Assembly (NCBI GenBank): GCA_946902875.1
Contig: OX336342.1
Location: 12,269,523-12,333,522 of the forward strand
Reading direction: 5' to 3'
Length of the DNA stretch: 64,000 bases
Source: Nematopogon swammerdamellus
Lineage: Eukaryota; Arthropoda; Insecta; Lepidoptera; Adelidae
Positions 59,901 through 64,000 of this stretch are shown piece after piece. How positions within the stretch are numbered: position 1 is the first letter of the stretch; each line of letters starts with the position of its first letter. Under the pieces are notes generated by a model that was not told where the DNA came from, did not search any database, and saw only the letters and a program-made list of their open reading frames with translations. The translations under genes were made by a program, and so were the position numbers.

Positions 59901-62900
59901 TTTACCTTATCATTCATTACACCATATATGGGAATTAGTTTACTTTCATTTATTCACAAGATGAGAAACTCCAGCTCACAACATCTATAGTTGCTCAGAT
60001 CTCCCATTGTTGGCAATGATCCATCAAGCGTGTCTGAAATGGCTCACATACATGCTGCCATAGTATCTCTATTAAGTTTGCATAGTTTATCAACCATCCA
60101 ATTTTGACTAAATGCTTCTGCCAACTAGGAGTAATAATGAGTAGAAATTTTCGGCATTTGAAACTCTCTCCGATCCGCCCGCAGACAGAGTAATTACTCG
60201 GGTTATGATTTCCCTTGCGGGCAAAGTTCGCTCGAGATAATCTTGTGTCGTCTGCTCGTGTGTGCTCCCGTCCGACGCGGTGTCCCCTATATAGTCGCTT
60301 AGCCGAGGCGCAGACATCTTCGTACGCGCCAGTCTACAGCATCCTGTAGCCAATAGGTGTTATTTTGCCGCTATCATCCGAAACTTGAACGAGGAGAGCG
60401 AGCGAACTTTGTGTAGGCCCACGCCCACGCACATGCCAACCCGCGAACACTGTTCGAACTTTGTTTGAATATTTGTAAGGGACGGTTGAACATCGAACGA
60501 AGCGTGAAGAAGCTTAAGGTATGCCGCGAAACTTACACCAGACAGGCCTGGCACGTAATTAAACTTGTATATCACAACCGAAATGAAAGTTTGAGGCTTA
60601 TGGGATGAGTACATAGAGCACAGGTGAGCGGCTCTCTCTAGCAACCCTCTAACGAGGAGAAGTTACTATACTTACTACCCCAAGAATACACAAATAACCT
60701 TTGACATTGACATTCGTTCATACAGTTGCGTACTAGTGTATGATACACTCGACAAGAATATTGTAAATTTCGTCATACATAAATATTTGATCAAGCCAAG
60801 GTTTTTATTTTTACATGCTTCTTATTGACAGTTTCCAAGAAACTAATTTTGGTAAGTTAGTACGAATTCATTGTGGAGGTGAAAAAGGGCGTGCGCGTCA
60901 TTGCTCGAAGGAATTCATCTAATCAATCCGGGTTTAGTAGTTACGCGAGTATCGACTCTATCCTAACGGCACGAAAGCAAAGACTATCAACGGTACAATC
61001 TAGTCCTATCAATTCAGGACAGGAAGCAGGAAAAGCATTCAGGGCCTCGGTAAAAGTACTACCTAATCCTTTCCCGGTTCAGAAATAAAGGAAACCACAT
61101 ATCTGTCGGCCGAAGCATCATCGCCAAAATGACGCCTCACTTGAGCTTAAACTTGGCCGGATCCACCAACAGAAGAACCTTCACAAGTTTCCAGAAGCAC
61201 ATCGGCCGAGCCGAGATAAGACCCACGATTAAGATTAATGCCGCATCCGTCTTTTAAGAGCGCGACTTGTACGAGCGGGCAGCGCGCCAAATAGGCTATA
61301 CAGACTTGCAATAATACCTACGTATTTTCATTTTAACTATATGTACGTACACAGATACATTAGAGCGCTAGTTCGCCTCCTTTATTTGTAATTTCACTAA
61401 ACTTCGACAGAAATCCTAACTTTGAATCGCTTCCCGACGTCGTCGTCGTCTAGGAACAGTGACGTAGGTAGATATGTATGTACGAGTACATTATTCGTCA
61501 TCCTCATCCCGGTGTCAATGTCCTCTCTGCTGCTGAGCGGAGGACCTCTATTTGCAATCAGTTTAATTTCATATTAAAATGAACATCTGTGGAGACTCGG
61601 GATCTCATCAAAATATGGTAATAGAGTAAGGCTCGGATTACGTTTTAATATTATCAATGGATCACCACACCACCTTTCATTCTCTTCCTTCTCCCTTCTC
61701 AAATACAAATTTGGTCGAATATATATTACTAATATATTACTGTTCCTTCCATTTAGTACGGCAACGTCACGAACCCTCCCGGCGTGGAACTTCTTCTTTC
61801 CATTGCGGTGGCGGCGGCCGAGGCGCATACTTCCTGCGAAGACAACCCCGAAAAATATAAAAAGTGCAATTATATTAGAAAATCGAACGATGTCGATTGC
61901 ATTGAAACACTATTAGAAAACTCTAAAAACTTTAGCGACGTGATGCATTTACTCGAACTTTCCGGATTATCAATCAGAAAAAATGAATCTGACATTGAAA
62001 ATGAGTTATTCAATGTAACCGAAAAGGACCTGCCTGATGTGCCTGAAACTGAAACTGAGGACGTCAAAGACACGCCGCCTCAGGGAGGAGTAGTTCCGTC
62101 GGTTGTGCCGCTTAAGACGTTATTTCCAGTCTTCAAAAAGGATTACGCGACGTACGCCGGATCTCAGACGGCGCCGCCGTGCAAGGAGATTGTTCGCTGG
62201 ATCATATACTCACGACCTCTCACTATTCAGAGGGTTCGTTCAGTTTTGTTAATTTCACGTACTTTCTTAGATATTCACATTTCCTTAGGTGGAAATGAGC
62301 GGCGGGAAAACGCCATCTTGAGCTGTACACAGAAAAATTCTAATTTCAGAAATATTGTTTAATTACCTCGATTAGACACATGGGGATCCTACAACCTTTT
62401 TCGCCTGTTGATCCTAGAAACTTTGTAAATGATTTAATACAAAAACAGTAAATGGGCGAATTCGCACTCTCGCTTGAAATCGGGGACTATACTGAAGCGA
62501 TCGAAAAGACATTTTCAATACACATACTTATATATCCCACTTCAGCTTTCCCTAGGTGCTTACCACATTGATGTGCATTATTTCCACTCAAAAAATTTAA
62601 AAACTCCCTTCTAAATATAGATTGTTATAGTGGTAGTGGAATGCAAATTTTGTGGAAAACACTTCCTGAAATATTTAATAATTTATTTTGAAAATATGAA
62701 TATTATTTGTATGTATACCTATGTATTGTTATAAATAAGACAGGTAATGTGAGTAAACAGTATGAATTGCTAAGCAGGCTCGGTCCTTCTCCTATGTGCG
62801 ATGTGCCTATAGGAGTAGCCCAGTAGGCCGTCTCATGTTTACTTACATCCGGCCTGACCTTAATCGGATCAATCTCGAGTGTGTATCCGAGGGTCAGTTC

Positions 62901-63288
62901 TGGGAGGTACTCGTAGATAGTAGAACGCAACAGCAACAGATTTGTATCTTAAAATTTCTCGCCACCCGTATTTCGTTATAATTTGGTATTATACCAAAAT
63001 GTTTGCTTTTTACACTTTGAGAAGAGAACTATGCAAAGGCAAATAATCTGAAGTCCTCCGCGGCGGCCGCGGCCCCCCGGCGCGGCGGCGGCGGCGGCGT
63101 GGCGGCGCCACAACACTGTAACGAGTCCCCTCTCAGTAATGTGCATAACATAATGTTAAGCCCGCACTGTATTCCCACAGGATGTGGCGGAGGCGGCGCG
63201 GAAACTTCGCTCGGTCGAGGGTCCCATGAGAGCTAACTTCCGTTGGCCGCAGCCTCTCAACGATAGACAAATATATTACTTTTATTAG
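34514..63288 (+). CDS. Secreted carbonic-anhydrase-related protein, eight exons (joined gene)
   Basis: I joined exons 34514-34586, 39738-39880, 49090-49141, 49758-49796, 50096-50260, 53628-53866, 61757-62233 and 63181-63288. Every intron is GT..AG and every junction keeps phase (1,0,1,1,1,0,0), giving 431 residues. In order: signal peptide (1-22), acidic low-complexity linker (23-100), then an alpha-carbonic-anhydrase fold from W107. Fold signatures are [14 protein letters not shown] (111-124), [19 protein letters not shown] (185-197), [10 protein letters not shown] (202-211), GSQTAPPC (372-379) and [12 protein letters not shown] near the end. Against human CA II, His94 is replaced by E188 and His119 by Q207, while His96 (H190), Glu106 (E194) and Thr199 (T375) are kept. 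The His64 proton shuttle position is Thr. C114 or C115 and C379 could form the usual disulfide. Inference: a secreted, non-catalytic binding protein. The family assignment is firm; loss of activity is likely but unproven. The 5' UTR may have more exons. Confidence 0.88.
34695..35010 (+). mobile_element. GGTTCCGTA repeat in intron 1
   Basis: From TTTTTAGGTTCCCGTAACTA through a CCGTCCGTCCGT run to CGAGTCCGACTCGCACTTGG and CTGGTTTTT. Confidence 0.8.
35011..35778. other. Intron 1 sequence, unassigned
   Basis: A frame at 34957-35301 starts inside the repeat and has no recognisable domain. Nothing else seen. Confidence 0.35.
35779..36170 (-). mobile_element. GGTTCCGTA repeat in intron 1, minus copy
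   Basis: AAAACCGGCCAAGTGCGAGT, CACCGAGGGTTCCGTG, GCGCCACTCACGCCATCTAT and GATACGGAACCCTAAAAATA, with the (CAGA)n run at 36100. Confidence 0.85.
36171..36805. other. Intron 1 sequence, unassigned
   Basis: An AT-rich 93-codon frame at 36469-36750 lacks recognisable motifs. Nothing else seen. Confidence 0.35.
36810..37653 (+). repeat. Minisatellite of 19/22-bp units with higher-order structure
   Basis: About 41 units of TGTGTCGCTAGACTAGGTC, in a 19-bp form and a 22-bp form with TCC added. Variant units (GATAGACTAGGACTCC, CACTAGATTAGG, AGGCTGGG) recur together at 36971 and 37296, so a ~325-bp block has duplicated. It lies in intron 1. Confidence 0.92.
37654..39369. other. Intron 1 sequence, unassigned
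   Basis: AT-rich, with weak frames at 37814-38005 (-) and 38627-38872 (+). A GC-rich patch lies at 39080-39125. No supported exon. Confidence 0.35.
39370..39718 (-). mobile_element. Short repeat upstream of exon 2, minus copy
   Basis: Ends GAGCTACGATGCCACAGACA, an (AC)n run at 39660-39675, and ACACCCCTCTTTTTTCGTCG followed by GGGGGTTAAAAA. Its edge lies about 20 bases before the exon 2 acceptor. Confidence 0.7.
39738..39880 (+). CDS. Exon 2, acidic linker
   Basis: Acceptor CTTCCACAG|GA and donor CAACAT|GTATGA enclose 143 bases open in the phase set by exon 1, ending in phase 0. It encodes a Thr/Ala/Gly-rich stretch and then a charged segment ([20 protein letters not shown]) that looks helical. 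The donor is weak (GTATGA). A transposon copy ends only about 20 bases upstream of the acceptor. GC content is well above the flanking sequence. Confidence 0.65.
40033..40385 (+). mobile_element. Short repeat downstream of exon 2, plus copy
   Basis: Begins AAACCCCCGACGAAAAAAGA and GGGGTATTATGAGTTTAACG, then CATCATAGCTCCTAAACGAA. It is the inverted counterpart of 39370-39718. Confidence 0.7.
40386..40984. other. Intron 2 sequence, unassigned
   Basis: Short frames on both strands at 40360-40644 overlap each other; neither is recognised. Confidence 0.3.
40985..41235 (+). mobile_element. SINE body and A-rich tail, head missing
   Basis: CCTTCCCTTCTTACCTTACT, AGGTGGTAGGGTTTATCCCG, GAATGAAACGGCGTCGGTCG, GATGTTGTAGGTGATGTAGC, then TTTCCATAAAAAAAA. 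Confidence 0.85.
41236..43799. other. Intron 2 sequence, mostly unassigned
   Basis: 41825-41893 repeats sequence found at 660-740. GC-rich blocks lie at 42260-42310, 42480-42560 and 42800-42845. Frames at 42181-42456 and 42655-43005 have no recognisable domain. Confidence 0.35.
43800..44345. mobile_element. Interspersed repeat pair, related to 56280-56490 and 50485-50760
   Basis: 43805-44000 (CACGCTGTATCCGGACAATT, AAGACCCACCTGCTACAAGA) is repeated at 56290-56490. 44060-44345 (GGTGGCTGAGTCGGAGGGGC, AAGCACATGCTCCGACCAGC, ACCACCTAGTAAGG, AACTGTAGGTCCCTTG) is repeated at 50485-50760 and in part at 55930-56010. The last part resembles the SINE body, so a related SINE with another head is likely. 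Confidence 0.6.
44793..44978. repeat. Poly(G)/poly(C) hairpin and a second G31 run
   Basis: G16 (44793-44808), then TCATAGGTTTTATGACA, then C16 (44826-44841) makes a stem whose loop side also pairs (TCATA/TATGA). A 31-base G run follows at 44948-44978. A related C22 run is at 58905-58926. The run lengths could be affected by sequencing. Confidence 0.75.
45075..45890 (-). pseudogene. Transposon gene 3' part with one intron, CRC-like cysteine tail
   Basis: The upstream exon (minus) reads [47 protein letters not shown] and [10 protein letters not shown], with donor CGTG|GTGAGT near 45511. The downstream exon begins at acceptor TTTAAAG|GT near 45367 and reads [40 protein letters not shown], ending in an acidic tail and KRSKIFAA. 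Phase 1 joins as [11 protein letters not shown]. The layout matches the C-terminal part of a transposon-associated protein seen in many insects, which ends in a Tesmin/CXC-like cysteine block. The 5' part is missing or frameshifted near 45840. Confidence 0.65.
45891..46194. other. Intron 2 sequence, unassigned
   Basis: Nothing recognisable. Confidence 0.35.
46195..46513 (+). mobile_element. Helitron-derived element with a Lep1-type 3' end
   Basis: Body homologous to 9650-9915 (GTAGACTCTACGTTTGATAC, GACACAGGATAGGCTAAATA), a scrap of the GCAGCTCGGCCTTC repeat, then GAGCGAAGCCGCGAGCAAAA and GCTAGT. Confidence 0.7.
46600..46990 (-). mobile_element. Chimeric SINE, minus copy with a variant head
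   Basis: Complete from TTTATGGAAACTGACACAGT to CTGAGCTACCGAGGCTGA. On the minus strand the head keeps GGTAGCTCAGTGGAGCGATC and CTTGGATGGGTGAC. The 5S-like middle has diverged (AAGCACACCCGGGCCCGGTC). Confidence 0.85.
46991..47459. other. Intron 2 sequence, unassigned
   Basis: A short GC-rich patch at 47068-47100. No element recognised. Confidence 0.35.
47672..47967. mobile_element. MITE (296 bp) with TTTTGA duplication, inserted in an inverted-repeat arm
   Basis: Ends CCACAGAGCAT and ATGCTCTGTGG. Longer subterminal inverted sequences CCCCTACTAGAGGCGCC and GGCGCCTCTAGTAGGGG. Flanked by TTTTGA at 47666-47671 and 47968-47973. The opposite arm has the uninterrupted site. Confidence 0.85.
48375..48413 (-). 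mobile_element. Helitron 3' end fragment
   Basis: ACTAGCTTTTCCCCGCGGCT then CCGCTCGCGTGAAATTCGTA on the plus strand, the complement of a Lep1-type terminus. Confidence 0.6.
49090..49141 (+). CDS. Exon 3, small linker exon (52 nt)
   Basis: Acceptor CATTGCAG|CGC and a strong donor ACAG|GTAAGT. Seventeen codons plus one base, encoding an acidic Ser/Thr-rich stretch with an N-glycosylation sequon (N86-S-T). Phase 0 entry and phase 1 exit match exons 2 and 4. Confidence 0.65.
49198..49570 (+). mobile_element. GGTTCCGTA repeat in intron 3
   Basis: AAGGTTCCGTATCCATGCGG, a CCGTCCGTCCG run, GAATATGTGTTATTAAGGCG, GGAACCCTCCGTGCGCGAGT and ACTCACACTTGAACGATTTT. It fills most of intron 3. Confidence 0.75.
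49758..49796 (+). CDS. Exon 4, microexon (39 nt)
   Basis: Acceptor TTTCTTTCAG|AT and donor TTCGA|GTAAGT. It encodes [12 protein letters not shown], a proline/aromatic lead-in to the carbonic anhydrase fold. The split codon A|AT joins to exon 5 as Asn. Good splice consensus on both sides makes this tiny exon credible. Confidence 0.7.
49797..50095 (+). other. Intron 4 of the carbonic-anhydrase-like gene
   Basis: A 299-base intron with no recognisable repeat; the shortest of the gene. Confidence 0.6.
50096..50260 (+). CDS. Exon 5, N-terminal part of the carbonic anhydrase fold
   Basis: Acceptor ACGTGCAG|AT and donor CAAAGC|GTGCGT. It encodes [18 protein letters not shown] and ends LRNDGTK, matching the start of secreted alpha-carbonic anhydrases (the G..QSP motif and the NDGT turn). 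It is GC-rich compared with the introns. Phase 1 exit joins exon 6 to give NDGTKLVLSG. Confidence 0.92.
50485..50760 (+). mobile_element. SINE-like repeat in intron 5
   Basis: GGTGGCTGAGTCAGAGGGGC, AAGCACATGCTCCGACCAGC, GCCGAGGCTGCTATGCGGCC and GGGAAGGGACCTACAGTTTT. Homologue of 44060-44345. Confidence 0.65.
50761..51915. other. Intron 5 sequence, unassigned
   Basis: No recognisable element except a weak trace of the GGTTCCGTA family near 51600. Confidence 0.35.
51917..52017 (-). mobile_element. SINE head only (A box, 5S segment), minus strand
   Basis: TTGTCAGCCTCCAACGGTCG, GGTCACCCATCCCAGCACTG, GCGTTGCTTAACA and CACTGAGCTACCGAGGCTGA: the complement of the chimeric head without the B box, body and tail. 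Confidence 0.75.
52018..53627. other. Intron 5 sequence, unassigned
   Basis: AT-rich with no recognisable gene or repeat. A 69-codon frame at 52573 has no motif. Confidence 0.35.
53628..53866 (+). CDS. Exon 6, zinc-site exon with two histidines lost
   Basis: Acceptor TGTTTAG|TG and donor CTTTAC|GTAGTA, 239 bases. It encodes [26 protein letters not shown] and [19 protein letters not shown]. In active enzymes FHFHW supplies His94 and His96, and ELHLVHW supplies His119. Here the same columns read AELHW and ELQAVHV, so only one zinc histidine remains. Glu106 and Glu117 equivalents are kept. Confidence 0.93.
54035..54215 (-). mobile_element. GGTTCCGTA repeat, minus copy cut by the TTAA element
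   Basis: GTCGGTCAAGTGCGAGTTTT, GCACGGAGGGTTCCGTAGAT, TGGCGCCATCTATTATTTAG, then GGTGACCCCC at the insertion. Confidence 0.75.
54220..55352. mobile_element. Non-autonomous transposon with TTAA target duplication
   Basis: TTAA at 54216-54219 and 55353-55356 flank 47-bp terminal inverted repeats with one mismatch (GAGCGTTCCGTGCAAAAT..). A second inverted pair lies inside: AGGGTCAAGGGGAAGAAGGC at 54494 and its complement ending at 55309. The phrase GCTAAGTCCA recurs. No transposase frame. TTAA duplication is typical of piggyBac and Kolobok groups, but the termini do not decide between them. Confidence 0.85.
55376..55725 (+). mobile_element. GGTTCCGTA repeat in intron 6, plus a minus-strand scrap
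   Basis: TTTTTTAGGTTTTCGTATCC, a CTGTCTGTCTGT run, GAAACCTCGGTGCGCGAGTC and CGACTCGCACTTTTTTTT, then about 60 bases in reverse orientation (GGCATATCCGCCATAATAAC). Confidence 0.75.
55726..56844. other. Intron 6 repeats and unassigned DNA
   Basis: 55930-56010 repeats part of the 44060 element. 56285-56490 repeats 43805-44000 (GCAAGTAAGGCACGAAGACC, CACCTGCTGC). The rest is unassigned. Confidence 0.45.
56845..57425 (+). pseudogene. mariner transposase pseudogene, 5'-truncated
   Basis: Pieces in different frames read [52 protein letters not shown] and [20 protein letters not shown], ending [23 protein letters not shown] and APCD carry the second and third catalytic aspartates of the DD34D triad. 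The N-terminal half, including the first Asp, is missing, and several frameshifts are present. Long dead. Confidence 0.9.
57577..58531 (-). repeat. Array of 68-bp repeats next to a Helitron 3' end
   Basis: Left edge ACTAGCTGTTGCCCGCGGTT is the complement of a Lep1-type terminus. Next is GTGAAATTCGTATTTCAAAG, then about 13 repeats of the ~68-bp unit with GAGGCCGAAGGCCGAGCTGC and GAAAGTAAGTAACTGAGGGC. The same unit forms the palindrome at 12695-13870. Confidence 0.88.
58529..58800 (-). pseudogene. Helitron helicase C-terminus, with a nonsense codon
   Basis: Reading minus: [36 protein letters not shown], stop, [20 protein letters not shown] and [18 protein letters not shown], stop. This is the conserved end of the PIF1-like helicase of Helitron RepHel proteins ([17 protein letters not shown]). 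TGA at 58648-58646 replaces the residue before FSHGQ. The stop at 58529-58531 lies just before the 68-bp array and terminus. Confidence 0.92.
58798..59235. repeat. Three tandem ~145-bp units with C runs
   Basis: Each unit contains ATTTATGATGAATAGCTA, GATTTTCAAGTTCCTACCTT, AACCGATACTCCC and a C run before TTAAAATG. The C run is 22 bases in the first unit and 7-8 in the others. Confidence 0.85.
59236..61756. other. Intron 6 sequence, mostly unassigned
   Basis: 59236-59357 continues the Helitron-like body (TGGCTGTGCGTTGATAGATC, AGTCAGTCAGGACAAAC). 60120-60640 is GC-richer with minus frames of 81 and 94 codons, unrecognised. No exon supported. Confidence 0.35.
61757..62233 (+). CDS. Exon 7, acidic glycosylated insert plus TAPPC motif
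   Basis: Acceptor CATTTAG|TAC and donor AGAGG|GTTCGT, 159 codons in phase 0. The first ~15 residues and the last ~45 ([20 protein letters not shown]..) fit the family. Between them, residues ~255-350 form an insert absent from ordinary carbonic anhydrases: three cysteines (C264, C274, C285), sequons N295, N313 and N323 (N240 lies just before), and an acidic tail rich in Glu, Asp and Thr. The threonine matching Thr199 is kept (T375). Confidence 0.9.
62234..63180 (+). other. Intron 7 of the carbonic-anhydrase-like gene
   Basis: No recognisable repeat. A very GC-rich block (GCGGCGGCGGCGG) sits at 63058-63112, about 70 bases before exon 8. Confidence 0.5.
63181..63288 (+). CDS. Exon 8, C-terminus of the carbonic-anhydrase-like protein
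   Basis: Acceptor TTCCCACAG|GAT, 35 codons and TAG. It encodes [20 protein letters not shown] then NDRQIYY, the standard C-terminal strand of the family (N.RP.QPLN.R). It ends in YYFY with no GPI-attachment tail or transmembrane helix, so the product is expected to be freely secreted. Confidence 0.92.
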   Translation, partial: DVAEAARKLRSVEGPMRANFRWPQPLNDRQIYYFY

Positions 63289-64000
63289 ACCACTTCCAAC
63301 GTGTTTTACACAGTCATATTGCAAAAACGACAACCAGGGGCATTATTTCCGCTTCCTCTTGTAACAAAGTGCTTTTGTGAATTTTCCTTGTACGCTCTCT
63401 TCCTTTGCCTTACAAATCTGAAAAGGGGACAGGAAAAGGAAATGGAAATAATAATTGATTAGTGGATACATATTTTTAAGACATGCGCCATACAATTTGT
63501 ATTATGTTCTATTTGTCGGGACTCTCCATGAATAAATAAATATTATTATCTTACCACATTGGCTTAAGACTTTGAATAAAACTTTTCGGAAGCTTACGGT
63601 TATTCCACCTTCCACCTCTTATCAGGAGAACTAATATTTTTAAAACTACATACATATACATATATATCATCACGCTGCATCAGGAGGACAAAAGGGGTGA
63701 AGAGAAAATGCAAGAACGCCACGTTTAGCTAAATATTAGGATAAGACATGGAGTTACCAAAGCCACGCGCGCCCGCGCCCACCATCTTGATGTGTGCACG
63801 CGACAGAAAGAGAAAGAGCATGGAGACTGCCGCGGATACTGACGCGCTTTTGTTCGTGCCATGACCAATATTGGTAGACGCAAGTGCCTCGGCTCGGTGG
63901 CGTTTTGGCCTCTCCATAGCAGGCGCGGGCGCACGTGGCTTCGTAGCTTCAAGGGATAAGACAATTATCGAGCAGCAAGAAGGCATGAACACTGCATGAC
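63289..64000. other. 3' UTR and downstream DNA
   Basis: After the poly(A) signals near 63531 no further gene is recognised. The minus frames at 63725-63992 overlap each other and show no domain. Confidence 0.35.
63531..63540 (+). other. Poly(A) signals of the carbonic-anhydrase-like gene
   Basis: Two overlapping AATAAA hexamers (AATAAATAAA) lie about 245 bases after the stop codon, giving a 3' UTR of roughly 250-270 bases. Confidence 0.6.

Overview
The window is AT-rich, intron-rich nuclear DNA from an insect, almost certainly a butterfly or moth (Lepidoptera). It carries many short interspersed elements, Helitron ends of the lepidopteran Lep1 type (hairpin plus AGCTAG-T), many copies of a lepidopteran repeat bounded by TTAGGGTTCCGTA and CACTTGGCCGGTTTT, and two genes of animal type with splice sites and poly(A) signals. 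Nothing suggests bacteria, plasmid or virus.

Two host genes can be supported. The first is a single-exon divergent ionotropic receptor (minus strand, 24127-26187), a chemosensory member of the glutamate-receptor superfamily. The second was reconstructed by joining eight exons on the plus strand, from 34514 to 63288. All seven junctions are in phase. It encodes a 431-residue secreted carbonic-anhydrase-like protein with a signal peptide, an acidic linker, a full alpha-carbonic-anhydrase fold, and a roughly 95-residue acidic insert. Two of the three zinc histidines are replaced (E188 and Q207), so it is probably a non-catalytic carbonic-anhydrase-related protein. About 28 kb of this gene is intron, mostly filled with repeats.

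Layout. 1-12.4 kb: repeat nest with a tRNA-like relic, several SINE copies, a TIR element at 4965-5984, and two copies of a 2.2-kb transposon (6968-9172 and 10158-12445), each carrying a SINE fused to a minisatellite. 12.7-13.9 kb: a Helitron-ended palindrome of 68-bp repeats. 14-18 kb: mostly unassigned, with a SINE, a MITE and a LINE scrap. 18.15-22.08 kb: a giant palindromic DNA transposon with 1.5-kb arms. 22-34.5 kb: the receptor, scattered repeats, and a retroelement scrap at 33.1-33.7 kb. 34.5-63.3 kb: the carbonic-anhydrase-like gene. Its introns hold a 41-copy minisatellite, a spliced CRC-like transposon gene relic, an interrupted inverted repeat, a TTAA element, a mariner pseudogene and a Helitron helicase relic. 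63.3-64 kb: 3' UTR and unassigned sequence.

The most unusual features are the SINE family whose Pol III head has a 5S rRNA segment between tRNA-like A and B boxes, the inactive carbonic-anhydrase-like protein with its glycosylation-rich insert, and three large palindromes of different kinds. All assignments come from reading the sequence and recalling family signatures; no database search was run.
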